Below are positions 44,214 to 56,910 of a stretch of DNA of 64,000 nt, in pieces; the first letter of the stretch is position 1; each line of letters opens with the position of its first letter. Location: positions 20,739,955-20,803,954 of the forward strand of contig CM040102.1 of the NCBI GenBank assembly GCA_022496805.1. The letters run 5' to 3'. Under the pieces are notes generated by a model. That model made no database searches. It had not been told where the DNA came from and was given only the letters and a program-made list of their open reading frames with translations. The position numbers and the translations under genes are program-made. This DNA comes from Pohlia nutans. Its lineage: Eukaryota; Streptophyta; Bryopsida; Bryales; Mniaceae.

Positions 44214-44394
44214 AATATCTAGTTATTTTATTTTTATAAATATGTAGGCATTTTACTTTAAAGTATATATAATTATGTGTCGCTATTATCACTAACCCCA
44301 AGAATTGAAGTTAGTCACACGTGATATTTAATTGTTCAAAATTAAACTCTTTGTTAAGAGTGTTCATTTGATGCTTTTTTTGGTGAATGTAACT

Positions 44395-44492
<98 letters not shown>

Positions 44493-45583
44493 TATATAAG
44501 AACAAATGTTTATTTGACTGTGCATTTTTCCATTTGAATAAACATACGAATGTGTAATAATAAAATTAATGAAGTATAATGTGCACTTTATCTGGAATTC
44601 AAGAACATTCAAATAAAAATAAAAACAATTATGCGAAAAAATTAATCTTTCCTATAAATTTAGTTTTGGTTAGGTATGACTATCACCAATTTTGAGTGGG
44701 ATAGCTTACGTCTCAATGTCCTAATATTGTGGAGTTGTATGGCACAAAACATAAATAATTTTAATATGTGAATGAAATAATTGGTTCATTTCTTGAAGAA
44801 TGAACCTCTCTAAAGATCATGAGTATGGAGGCGATCTGGTTGATTGAATCCTTTGGCATTGTGTCAGTACTAGCCCAACCTCGTCAACTCGGCTCGCCCT
44901 TGCCTTTTTTGTCTCATGCCAAAAAAAACTTACTAGTTGGCTCATGTCCACCCCACTAGGCTCGCTCAAATCAGGCTGCCCAAAAATATCCCCACCTCCC
45001 TCAATGCGCTTTTGAATCACCATGAGCTCCACGATCCACCAAAACAAGTGCAACTTAGGAATCTAGTCTTGCATTTTAATCAACTTCTCAAACCATTATT
45101 TTTTTAATGTTTAGTTGAAAAAATGTAAAGTTTTCTCCTTTACTCTCTCAAAACTAAGCCCGAAGAGCTTAGAGTATGTCATTTAAAGGTTAATTAAACC
45201 GAAAACTCTTTTTTTGTTTCTTAGAAACGAAGTGTTTTTGTTGTTGCTTCTATGGTAAGAAAGAGACAATAAATCTTGAATCGTTGAACACGTAAACCAG
45301 AAGTTTGGGAACATTTCTAAGCTTACAAAATATATATAGGAAATGTTTGGTTTCCCTTACTGCTTTCTCTAGCCGTCGCCGTCGTTGTTGCCCTAGCTCT
45401 CTTGTCGTGTTGCTAGTCGTTTGGCCTTCATCCCTAATCGCGGCTAAAAATCTTAACCTCCTCATTGGTTGTGTCTCTTCTACTTCTAGATCTCACTCAC
45501 TTCCTAATTCCTACCCACAGTCATCAACTGCCCTTTTGAGTGACTTTGCGGATAACTCTGTTGTTTTTATTTTTATTAAAATA
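44214..45583. other. Non-genic stretch
   Basis: Contains the long (TA)n run at 44398-44498. GACTTTGCGGATAACTC at 45542-45558 is a family G right end facing G4, without a clear partner. Frames at 44817-45053 (minus) and 45305-45628 show no recognised motif. Confidence 0.35.
44398..44498. repeat. (TA)n microsatellite
   Basis: About 43 TA units, then TATACACATATATATATA. The (YI)n peptide in the minus frames is an artefact of it. Confidence 0.95.
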
Positions 45584-45639
45584 GAGTTATCCGCAAAATT
45601 GACGCATCAACCGACGAGTATTGAATGACAGGCTTTGGA

Positions 45640-46193
45640 AAGTGGGAAACACACATTAGCTAGCTTTCAAGGCAATTTACCTATGAGAGCTTTGGAAACT
45701 AAATTTGCTCTACGATATCTGAACTCAAAACCCAAATTTCAACAACTACTAAGGTTACAACCAGAGATTGGTCAATATTTGAAGCAATGTTGAAGTTGTA
45801 TATAAGTGAATATAATTTGAAAAATGCTCAGGTATGTTAAACATACAAGAATCTCTCATTTCCATTCTTTTTTGAATTTTTTTCATCATCATAACTTGTA
45901 TTACTTATTTATGTAGCTTTTAAAATAATTTGTGTTTACATGGGATTTGCAGACATTGCAAATATATAGGTCTCTAGCATTATGCCCTGGTACGGCCCCA
46001 ACTTCTGGAAGCATTCCCATGTTCACTTGTGCTACTCCAATATTCATAGGAAAAGAGTGGTTTGGTAGTGTTTCCATTAGAACTGACGATGACATAGAGA
46101 ATATTTACTATTGCCAACTTCGTCTTCTACTTACATGTAATATGATAGGAGAACATAACCAAACAATAATCAAAGACTTGTGCTTTGTGCAAT
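45640..46193 (+). pseudogene. Captured gene fragment, left arm of G4
   Basis: Two exon-like blocks separated by an intron-like 121 bases (45832-45952, donor CTCAG|GTATGT, acceptor TTTGCAG|AC). Exon 1 reads ALETKFALRYLNSKPKFQQ...; a one-base deletion near 45789 breaks its frame relative to the right arm. Exon 2 reads TLQIYRSLALCPGTAPTSG, then EWFGSVSIRTDDD and IYYCQLRLLLT. The source family is not recognised with confidence. Confidence 0.55.
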
Positions 46194-46249
46194 TTCATAC
46201 ACTATTAAAATGCCCTCGACTAAAAGCTATTCAAGTGATACGATCTTGA

Positions 46250-46808
46250 TTGCACAAAGCACAAGTCTTTGATTATTGTTTGGTTATGTTCTCCTATCAT
46301 ATTATATGTAAGTAGAAGACGAAGTTGGCAATAGTAAATATTCTCTATGTCATCGTCAGTTCTAATGGAAACACTACCAAACCACTCTTTTCCTATGAAT
46401 ATTGGAGTAGCACAAGTGAACATGGGAATGCTTCCAGAAGTTGGGGCCGTACCAGGGCATAATGCTAGAGACCTATATATTTGCAATGTCTGCAAATCCC
46501 ATGTAAACACAAATTATTTTAAAAGCTACATAAATAAGTAATACAAGTTATGATGATGAAAAAAATTCAAAAAAGAATGGAAATGAGAGATTCTTGTATG
46601 TTTAACATACCTGAGCATTTTTCAAATTATATTCGCTTATATACAACTTCAAACATTGCTTCAAATATTGACCAATCTCTGGTTGTAACCTTAGTAGTTG
46701 TTGAAATTTGGGTTTTGAGTTCAGATATTGTAGAGCAAATTTAGTTTCCAAAGCTCTCATAGGTAAATTGCCTTGAAAGCTAGCTAATGTGTGTTTCCCA
46801 CTTTCCAA
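46250..46808 (-). pseudogene. Captured gene fragment, right arm of G4 (frame intact)
   Basis: Mirror of the left-arm fragment. Exon 1 (46808 to about 46612) is open through LKLYISEYNLKNAQ, and the junction to exon 2 (from about 46490) is in phase (NAQ|TLQIY). Exon 2 is open to about 46250. No start or stop codon belonging to the source gene is evident, so this is a fragment rather than a gene. Confidence 0.55.
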
Positions 46809-46860
46809 AGCCTATCATTCATATTCGTCGGTTGCTGCGTCAATTTTGAGAATAACTCTA

Positions 46861-48505
46861 TTTTAATTTTACTTCCTAGAGTATTTTGATCTACTAACAA
46901 AAAATAAATTTTAAATACAATAGTTGATATCAAAATTTAATCTTTAAATATTTTGATTAGCATCAAAGTTAAGCTAATAATCCAAAATTCATTTTAAATG
47001 ATAAAGTTACTCAAACTTACTATTGTGCCTTAATAATACATGTTATCAAAACAAATAAAAATAAATAGAAACATATATACATATATGTAAAGAATAATGA
47101 ATTAAAAACTTATAGTATATTATTATGGATTATCATGTACTATACCCGACCGTTAGGGTTGGCAATTTTTTTTTTAAAAAGGAGTCTAAAATTTTAGGAA
47201 ATTGTTTTTTCAAAAAAATCTATTTTATATGGTAAAAAGAATCTTACAGAGTATTCATAGAACCTCATAGAATATTCTTATCATCTTGAAAAAATTTATT
47301 AGACATGAGCTACCAACCGTGACAACGAAGTAGCGTATAAAATAATATGTAGTTAAAAAGACAATATCTAATATTAATATGAACTTTGAGATAAATTTAG
47401 TTTTTATTTTCATAAATTTTTAATAAGTGATTATTAGGTGATCCAATTTAAATTATAGTTCAAAAGCATGTTTCTAAAATTATAAGATACAATTATAGTA
47501 TACCATGTTTCCTATGCAATTTCAATACAAACCGTGTTAATTTATCATATGTCAAAAATCTTGGATATTTGTTTTTCGAAAAAATCATTTGAATAATAGT
47601 TTTGGAAATAAACAAGATTTAATCAATTTGCATTCATTGTAAAGATGGTTTCAAATGAAATCTACATTTCAAAATCCATCATCTTTTTATGGTAGGAGCA
47701 ATTCACTTAGTATTTAAAATTTAAAACCAATAGTTTTGTAAGACTATATATGGTATAACTTGATAACATTTATTGTGAATTGGATATCAAAATCGATTCA
47801 AAACTACCTAAATCACAAACACCGTCTGTGGGTTGGAATGCCTTATGAGGTGAGAATGCCTTCTAAGCAAGATACTCCGTTTTATTGTAAATAAAAAATA
47901 AAAGTATAAAAGTAAAAGAAAAAAGTAAATATTGAATTGATTGTTTTTCCAAGACGAGTGTTACAAGCCAATACCGGTGTTCAATTTCCAATGATCAAAA
48001 TTGTGTATATACCATGAACAACTCTTTTCTTTTGAGCTTTAGAGTGCCAAATTGAACCAATCAAAATAATTCTCGCTACAGAACAATCAAAAACTCAATA
48101 TTAAATCATCAAAACAACTTCAAATTTTTATACAATATTGGATGAAATCGTCTTGTATGAATGAAATTAATATTAAAATGTGGATGAAAAGTATTTTCTA
48201 TTCAACATATAGATGAATGAAGAAATATATTATTTTGTATTGTCACTTTAGCACTCTCCAAAAAATGAAAATCAAATGACTTGCTTTGAGTACTGTACGT
48301 GGAAGGCAGGGTTGACAAAAAATAATTCCCCAAAAAAATGTCGAATAAATAAATAAATTTATTAAGTATTTTGTCAAAATCAACAAAAAAAAAAGTAAAA
48401 AAAAAAACCCGAAATGAAATGAAATAAAAACATAACACTCAACAAAAATCGTAGACAAAAAACGGACCAAAACGTTTAGCTGCTAGAAAATTTTAATGTT
48501 ACCTA
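46861..48505. other. AT-rich non-genic stretch with a diverged repeat
   Basis: The part at about 47190-47335 resembles 63265-63420 (TTTTAGGA, AGAATATTC, ATTAGACATGAGCTACCAAC versus ATTAGGCATGAGTTGTCAAC). Otherwise nothing is recognised. The minus frames at 48202-48470 are F/L-rich chance frames. Confidence 0.35.
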
Positions 48506-48509
48506 TTAA

Positions 48510-49418
48510 CCCCTAAAGGACCAAGTGGACACATTGTGTCCACAAATAATTTCATTACTTGAATAACTTGTTTGGATTTCATAATTTTGGCTCAATGTTA
48601 ACTAGAGAATTGAAAATGGTCGTTTCAAGAACACAAAAAAACTTCAAGATTTGCAATTACTTTGATTGATTCATTGGGAAAAGACTAAAACATCAACGTA
48701 GGTGAACTTGGGACATAGTAGTTAGGGCGGTTGATGACTTGGAGGGCGTTTTCACACTTGGACGTCACATTTGTAAAAAAAAAGAAGTGTCCAATATGTA
48801 AAATATTTTCCAATACTGCATCATTAACACTATAAAATAATTACGGAAAATATTTAAATATATTTAAAATGGAATCTTTTCAAAATAATTGGAATCTTTT
48901 CTACATATTTTGGAATGTTTTGGAATATTCCATATATATATATTTGAATTCTTTAATAAAAATTGCAATGTAAAAATTAATAACGATCACAAACACCGGC
49001 TCAACGAGTCACCAACAAGTCACCTCACCTAAGCATAAATCTTTGGGAATCAATCATTGTTGTTGTATTTAGTTTTAGAACACCATTTTTTGTGGGCACC
49101 TAAATATAGTACATCTTTGTATGCTCCTAAACTTTCAAACGCTAACCATGGTTTCTAAATTTATGAGAAAGTTTGCAATGAATGACCTGTTGGTTTTATT
49201 CAAAATTTTCAAAAATCAACTTATGATCAAACCTTATAATCATGTAATATATACGGTAGATTGTTCTGAAAATTAATGTACAGTCTCATAACTAAGTCCT
49301 TTATGAACTTCAATGGTGAAGTTTTCTACATAAATACCAACCAAGAGATACAATTGCCTTTCTGAAAGCATCACGAGAAAGTGATAAAATTTTAGGAATG
49401 AGCATGGTCCTTTAGGGG
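48510..49418. mobile_element. piggyBac-like element Y2 (intact)
   Basis: 909 bp, TTAA at 48506-48509 and 49419-49422. Ends CCCCTAAAGGACCAAGTGG and CATGGTCCTTTAGGGG. A subterminal palindrome GTGGACACATTGTGTCCAC is preserved in Y3. Y3 is co-linear in inverse orientation. Confidence 0.85.
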
Positions 49419-49422
49419 TTAA

Positions 49423-49806
49423 TAGCTGATTTCTTAATAATTACTTTTGAAAGTGCCAACCTTCATTGTTTCAACTTTTATTAAAAGTGCCGACCCTACC
49501 TTCCATGTACGGTAATCAAAAATTCATAGTAAAATGATTAAAAACTTTGAAACTTGCATGCAATTAGGAATTACCATCTCACCCTCTAAGTGATACCCTA
49601 ACTCCAAGTGCTCTCCTCCCTTGAGGAGGCAACATAAAGAAAGCGCTCCCCCTAGCTTTCACAAATTCGTAGATGTCAGAGCAACATGTACGTGTTGGAG
49701 AAGAAAGGAAATCCTGAATCGGTAGATAAGGACGGGGGGCAGCGAAGAAGACGAAGAGCTTTTGCACAGTTCCGCTCACTCCGAGCAGTAGAGTTAGGGT
49801 TTCAGT
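49423..49806. other. SF3B2 promoter and 5' leader region
   Basis: Only 384 bases separate Y2 from the SF3B2 start codon, so the proximal promoter and leader must lie here or inside Y2. A GCCGACCCTACCTTCCATGTACGG-like block at 49489-49512 is similar to CCTTCCATGTACG at 63423. Confidence 0.4.
49794..49802 (+). promoter_or_regulatory. Telo-box-like motif in the SF3B2 leader
   Basis: TTAGGGTTT ends five bases before the ATG. This is the reverse-orientation telo-box found in the leaders of many plant genes of the gene-expression machinery. Confidence 0.4.
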
Positions 49807-52800
49807 ATGGCGATGGTGATGGCGGCATCTCTGGAAAACGGCTCGTTGCTTGCGCCTGTGGCTAACGGCCAGGCCGATGCAGCAAATAAGGTTTCGCAGA
49901 ATGGAAACGGCGGTGCCGATGACGTATTTCTTGTGGCCAACGGTGGAGGCGACGACAAGAAGGAAGCTCTCACAGGGCGCAAGGCGAAGGAAGCCGAGAG
50001 GCGTCGCAGGCGGCGGACTAAGAAGAAAAAACCATCCACTAAGAAGGAAAAGGCGGATCAGTCCGAGGACGATGGCAGCGACAAAGAAATCACTGCCGAT
50101 GAGGTGACAGTCCGAACTTCGATTGCATTTCTGAAGAGGATGAATTAATGCAACTATTTTTATTTCCAGTTTCTTTAGGCTGTTGGATCCTCACGTTATA
50201 GTTGAACCGGAACGGCGGGTATAAGGCCCGAGATGGAGTAATTAACCGTTGCTCTCAAACTTGAAAATTTATTGTAATGAGTTGCGCGCAGCGGAATACA
50301 TATAGAGCTTTTTGCATTTTTATTTTTTATTCCTCAACCAAATGTTTTGAGTGAGAGCATTTAGAAATGTACTTCTAATAGGCTATAATTCAAAGTATCG
50401 AGATTACAGCAACCGATTGAAGGTCGCTACCTAGGGTTTCAAATTACGGCAGCGTGGCTTTTATACCCGCCGTTCTGGTTTAAGCTTGTTGAAAACGAGG
50501 TCAGTCTGTGTCTCAGAGTGCTAATGATTTGGACGGGGTCTAATTCAATTACGGTGCGGGATACGATGGAACCGTTGATGAAGGTGTCGTATGTGTTGCG
50601 TAATATTGCTTCAATTTTTTTTAATTCGATCTTTCTCCTTTTGTGTAAACCTGGCGTCAAATGCTCTCTGCACTCGAACAGGTAGAGTTCTTTTTGTTCG
50701 AAGTTTACCCCGCCACTCTACGTGAGTAGTGGATGAATTTAGCTGTACTGGAGAGATGGAAGCTCAATTCAGGACTACTTGCAACAAACCCTAAAAATAT
50801 TGTGACCTGTCACTGAATTTGTGTTGGATTTTTGAATCGGTGTTGATTTGTTTAGTCCGTCTATTGGCGGGGTGGGTTCGAACACCTATGAGCCTTACTC
50901 TTTTACTATTTTAATTGACTCAGCTGATAGAGTGCGATTGATCCTTGTGGTAGCAGCAGGAAGAGAAGGTGGAGGTGGAATATGTGTCAGAGAAGCCTGA
51001 TTTCGGGGATGCAGATGGTTTCATGAATCCCCTCATGGAAGATTTTCAGAGGATTTTTGATAAATTTGTACCTCCAGAGGCCATGTTACTCGAATCGAAG
51101 GTACCTATCCTTTTCCTATAAAATTTCGTTCACGCCTCATTGCCAATGGTGTCTCATTATTTTTATCTTATTAAGTTTGGTGATGTTTTTAGCATCAGAG
51201 ATATTACATAAGTTCTGCACGAAGTAGATATAGGGTTAACTTCTTGTTAATTCTGGTAAATTTGGTCGAGATACGTTTTGTATTATTTGACCCATGGTTC
51301 TGATATTGTGCTCATCTTCCCTGCAAATCAGATTGAGCTCGAGGAAATCCAAGCAGACGAACCTAAGAAAAAAAACAGTGAAAATTCGGATGATTCGGAT
51401 GACTCAGATGATGATGACAAGGATAAAGAAAAGGGCTTATCCAACAAGAAGAAGAAGGTGAGATTTTTATTATTGAGCACCGTATAACTGTACATCTACT
51501 TTTTTAGAAGGTCCTTGAGCTTCTATTCACTCTCTGGATTCAAAGTTCTCATTGTGCTGGATTTGGTTTGATTGGACAGTTGCAAAGAAGGATGAAGATA
51601 GCTGAGCTCAAGCAACAATGTATGAAGCCTGATGTTGTTGAGGTAATTATTTTGACCTTCCTGAACCAGTGTTCTTGTCTCGTATGTTTATATTTTACCG
51701 AATGCTCACATCATCTACATGCCTTCGCTTGGTATTTTTGGGGTGGTTCCTTATTTGCCACTGCTGAGGTATATCTTATGTCTTGAATACCGTTTCGCAA
51801 TAGTGTAGTCGGCCAGACGTCAGAAGTTTTAGTCGATTTCTTGTTGGCGTTGTACTTCTTGGCCATTTGCTTGTCTACTTCTGGTCCCCACCCCTAGTCC
51901 GTTCACAAGTTTACAAATTTATCGGAGATTTATTTCAACGCGCTCACTCCTCTTTTTCTCGTTTGTGTTTATGGAATAGGTTTGGGATGCAACAGCTGCA
52001 GATCCACGTCTTCTTGTGTTTCTGAAAGGGTATCGCAACACAGTTCCTGTTCCAAGGCATTGGTGTCAGAAGCGAAAGTTTCTACAGGTTAATCTCACTG
52101 CTCCTAAAACTTATAATATTAGGGTGGGAACTGACGTTCCATGTGGCTTGGAACTGATTGAAGATGTCCAGAGAGCACAGAGAGCCCTCGTCTGGGTGGT
52201 TGTACGTAAAGAAGTTTACAGACGGCGAGCTAGCATTGCCTCTTATTTGGTACACGTGGTTTCTGCAGGGTGCGGTTCATCATCATGTCTGAATAATGGA
52301 CGAAAGACTGGTATGTGGGTGGCTGTGGAGGAGAGCCCCCCTGTTATTAGTGCTTTCTTGTGTCAATTGTATTCTAGACTCTTCTGCTATCGGTCACCTG
52401 CAGTCTTGTGCTTTCAAGCAACTGACGTATGTTCATGGATGGGATGTATATGTCTAATAGTCTGCGTTGTTGTCTTAGAAACATTTCGTAAGTTAGGGAA
52501 GAGCTGTACCCATCAGTATTGAGTTACATGTGAAATGAACATAGGTTATTTACGATGATTTTTTTTTCCCGTCAATCATAAGTGCACTGGTCTTATGTTC
52601 AAAGATTATCAAGGAGTTATTATTAGGGTGCTGGCTGCTCTCGCCATTTTCACTTGAGTTGTCTGACTGGATCTTATGAATCTGATACTGCAGAATTTGC
52701 TGGGCGTGCAACACTTTCCATATCGATTTGTGTTTACAAAAAGTGTTGTGCGGTGAATGCATATGATGTGTGAAATATGTATGTATACAATCACATGTGC

Positions 52801-55800
52801 ATATTTTGACATGTTCTTGGTGAAGTCCTCACTGAGCTTATCGAACTATGCACATGTGTTGTATACATTAGCATCATTATAGTGTGGTGAGTTTAGTTAT
52901 TTCTTTTCAGAGTTCGTATCAACAGGGCTTGCTTTTCTGACGGTATTTATGCTTTCAGGGGAAGCGTGGTATAGAGAAGCAGCCCTTCCAGCTTCCCGAT
53001 TTTATTGCCGCGACTGGTATCGAAAAGATAAGACAGGTGAGGGAGGAATTGTATAATTTGACAATGTTAGACTGTTACCAAGTTGAATATTTCCTGTCTT
53101 TTGTCTTTGCACGTGCTTGAGTTGTCGAAATTCATACCAAGCTATAGGGTGCAGGAGGTTTTTCTTTGGATCTAGGGGGATTTGTAGTAATTAGTAAGTA
53201 TATATGTACCGGTTGTAACGATCGTCAGTGTGCTCATCCTAATTGAAACAGTTTATGTTTCCTTCCCATTTTCGTTAATGAACCATACTAGTTGTTTCCT
53301 TGAAAACCTTCTTGCTGTTGGAACTATTTGTCTACTTGGGCTCCAATTCTTTTAATGTTAAAATCCTTAGCTCAATATCAGAGTCATAATTTGGAAGTCT
53401 GATCGGGACTCTGCTTTGCTAGACATGAGATCAATGGTGCTCACTTGGGACTTAGAGGATACATCATTGAGAAAGACTATAACGACATATTGCTGTGTTT
53501 TGGACTGCATGCTGTTAGGCTTATATTGAGAAGGAAGACAGCAAGAAGCTAAAGCAAAAGCAGAGGGAAAAGATGCAGCCTAAGATGGGAAAGATGGACA
53601 TTGATTATCAGGTAACTTTATGCTTCATTTTTTCTGTGTTGGGGATGTAGACATTTTTAAGATAACCATTGCAGGGTCTGTTTTTCTTTTTTCTTTTTCT
53701 TTTTGGACATGAGTGTTGCTGGTTTTGTAGAGTTTCGTTTCTGTTGACTGAGAAGAGTAGAATTGATAATTTAAGTGATCATTATACTTGTTTGGGTGCA
53801 TTAGGTATCTGTAGTGGATTAGCGCATTCCCAGAGAATTGACCTCTATTTACTGTTCAAGAGAGTTGAACAAATTGTGTTGATGTGTACATCCTTCGATT
53901 TGCAGGTGCTTCATGATGCTTTCTTCAAGTATCAAACCAAGCCTAAGCTCACTCATCATGGCGATCTTTATCACGAGGGAAAAGAGTTTGAGGTACTCTT
54001 TCTCACATGTTGTAGTTGTGGAATGGTTTTAGAAAGACAGATTATAATTTTACGTGTAATTGAATGACTTACTCGAGAGCTTTTTGAGCAGTGATTGCTA
54101 CCTTGCCCATCTCTACCCTTCGCATGTTTTTCTGAGTTTGGGATGCTGTCCCTTGTAGGACAGTCAATGCGGAGTATGTTTTTTCTGGTTTGCATATGAG
54201 TTGATTCTAAACAAGTTGTAAGGATAGGTTGAACAGCCTTGTGTTGATCCTCAGGTTTATTTTGGTCTTTTTTTCAGGTGAAATTAAGGGAGATGAAACC
54301 TGGCCAGCTATCCCACGAACTTAAGGAAGCACTTGGCATGCCAGATGGTGCTCCTCCTCCTTGGCTTATCAACATGCAGGTACGTGGGTTGGTTCTCTTC
54401 CTTGCGGGTTAAGCAAAAATTTTGAAAATTTTGCTTGTGATGCTTTTGCTCATTCCAAATTTCACATGAAATTATTTTTGCTGACTTTGAATGCTCTTTT
54501 ACCTCAGAGATACGGACCTCCTCCTTCCTATCCCCACCTCAAGATTCCTGGATTGAACGCACCCATACCAGAGGGTGCTTCTTTTGGGTATCATGCAGGA
54601 GGTTGGGGCAAGCCCCCTGTTGATGAGGTACTCATCAGACCATTTTAAATACGTTAGATTACATGGGCAGTAGCGGTATTGTCTTAATGATTCCTTGTGA
54701 TCAATCACATTCTTCAGTAGCTGATTATATTTCTGATTCTTGTTCACAAAATGATGTAGTATAAGTCCTGATGTTCATGCTAATGTGAAGTGTAAGGGTT
54801 CAGATTCTTCATGCTACTCATGATACTGATGGTCAATATTTAGCATTATTCTTGATTTGATACTTTGTGCTTTTTAGGACAGATTAATCGAAGTGAGAAA
54901 TTTAGGCTGGTACATGCTTTTTTTATGCTGAGATCTTACTAAATCTATGAATATTTGTGGGGCTAAAGTTTGGGCGGCCTTTGTATGGAGACGTATTTGG
55001 CGTTCAACATGTAGAGCCTGATACTTATGAGGTACGTTGATCACCATTCTTTTGACTTTTTTGAAGTGATAATTTGTCCTTTTTCTTGGGCTTGCTGTTG
55101 ATGACCTAATCCAAGGAGTGAGACTCTGTTGATATTGGAATCTATATATATGGGTGTTGGTATTTATCGATGTAGCATCGTTGTTGCATATCAGCTTTCT
55201 AAATTTTGTCTTTAGATCCATGCATGCCTTTTTGAGCTGTCTTCTCATAGTCTGACCTCATTTCATGAATGTTCTTCAGGATGAACCAGTTGACCGGACA
55301 AAGCACTGGGGTGACCTGGACGAGGAAGAGGAGGAAGAAGAGGAAGACGAAGAGGATGAAGATGCTGAGCTTGGAGAGGACGAAATGGCAGATGGTGTTG
55401 CTTCTGTTGACACTATTTCAACGTACGCATGGTTTAGTTTTCAATCTGAGTCCTTTATTGTCCTAATTGCAAAATTTGGCGCAACAACAGCATTCCTAGT
55501 GCATTGTGATTATCTAAGTTGTATGTAAACTAAGGCCATATCACTGAGTTTGATGCAAGTTTCAAGCAGCTTTTGGTTGTGTATCAGGCTAGGAATCGCT
55601 TGATCGTTCAGGTATCACTTTTTTGTAGTTTTTGTCCATCTTCACTATTTCCTCACAAACTCTTGTTATGAGCAGGACACCAACTGGTGTGGAGACGCCA
55701 GATGTTATTGACCTTCGAAAGGCTCAAAGAAAAGAACCTGAGAAGCAGCTGTACCAGGTACGTATTATGAAGTGGCTTTGGTTGATGCTTTTAACTTAAT

Positions 55801-56910
55801 ATACGCATTTGGAACAGATGTTTTGGTTTTGGTCACGAATCTGGACCTCCCACTTGATAAGGAGCTCATATATGTTGGTTCTGTTGTTTTCAGGTTCTCG
55901 AGGAGAAAGAGGAGCGTGCTCAACAAGGAACCCTTCTGGGAACAAGTCATACGTATGTGTTTGATTTAATGGATGAAATTTCTTTATTGTTCCAATATTT
56001 CTTGTTACCCTATTTGACGTCTCGTACTCAAAGTTAGAAATCTACTCGCCCCCAGTTTTGATATTTCGTGGTTTTGCTGATGCAGGTATGTGTTGCCGTC
56101 TGGTGACAAGGCTGGTGCTAAAAAGGTACACTTGGTACTCTTTTCTTATGCCATTCTAGTGCTGTGCTTTTTCACTAGGACCAAAAATTTCTTCACTCCT
56201 ATACATTGTAGTTCATTTCATCCGTAAGACGTCCTCTCTTGTGCCATCATGTTTTTATACTCTTGTGCTGTCCATGAACGCAAGGCCTGACAAAGATAAA
56301 ATTTTGGCTGTTGACGTGTCAGGGTATCGATCTATTGAAGAGCCAGAGGACAGATAAAGTGGATATCACTCTTCGACCAGAAGAGTTGGAAGGACTGGAT
56401 GATGTGGCCCTTGCAGCCAAGTATGAAATGAAAACCCAAGTTTATTTTTATTTTCCAGATTAATTTTAATTAACTTTTTTGAACCTCCAAATGACGCTCT
56501 GTATTTTCTTTGGTGCATAATTCACCCATATGTTTGCAGGTCTTCATTGGGTTTTGCTACTGTTTTTGTATGCATAGTTGATGAGTGTCCGGGTTCTGGG
56601 GTGCAGGTATGAAGAGGCTAGTCACGAGGCTACCTTGGCAACACAAGGAAGAGAAGACTTCAGTGATTTGGTTGCAGAGGTACTTCCTGTGGTCAAGCTC
56701 GTCTTCTTTTGTATCTTGCTATATTTATTTTGGGTCTATTCTGTGTGCAGATGTTGTACTGATTTTATGGTAGTTCATTAGTTGGATGCCTCGACCTCCA
56801 TTTAGTATTGATGAGTACCACTGTTCTGCTTTTAGGTGGAGAAGAAGCGGAAACGCAAGGCACAAGAGAAGGACGGTAAAGCAAAGAAGCAAAAGGATTT
56901 TAAGTTCTAG
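49807..56910 (+). CDS. SF3B2: Splicing factor 3B subunit 2 (SF3b145/SAP145 homologue)
   Basis: Eighteen exons: 49807-50103, 50960-51100, 51332-51457, 51580-51642, 51980-52087, 52959-53036, 53519-53611, 53906-53992, 54278-54379, 54508-54627, 54969-55031, 55280-55422, 55676-55757, 55894-55952, 56086-56125, 56323-56420, 56607-56679, 56836-56910. All GT-AG, phases agree, 615 residues, the usual plant length (the human protein is longer at the N-terminus). Order: basic/low-complexity N-terminus with RRRRRRTKKKK (about 60-75); Ser/Asp tract with DDSDDSDDDDKDKEK (exon 3); DUF382 from MKIAELKQQCMKP through LPDFIAATGIEKIR (about 190-320); PSP domain at PGQLSHELKEALGMPDGAPP and YGPPPSYPHLKIPGLN (about 335-385); acidic run in exon 12; Lys-rich C-terminus KAKKQKDFKF. 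It is a subunit of the U2 snRNP SF3b complex that contacts pre-mRNA upstream of the branch site. A single-copy housekeeping gene is expected. Confidence 0.93.

Larger units (their letters stand above)
45584..46858. mobile_element. Family G foldback G4 carrying an inverted duplication of a gene fragment
   Basis: 1275 bp, TA at 45582-45583 and 46859-46860; left GAGTTATCCGCAAAATTGAC, right GTCAATTTTGAGAATAACTC. The two arms (45584-46194 and about 46248-46858) are nearly identical inverted copies around a loop of about 53 bases. Unlike other family members, the arms hold a spliced gene fragment, described separately. A transcript through it would form a hairpin of about 600 bp. Confidence 0.8.

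Noticed and set aside
44311..44612. Poly-Tyr/Ile open frames
   Set aside because: Translation of the (TA)n microsatellite.
44817..45053. 78-residue minus-strand frame with WWIVELMVIQKR...
   Set aside because: No recognised domain, no splice context, single short frame; kept as unassigned.
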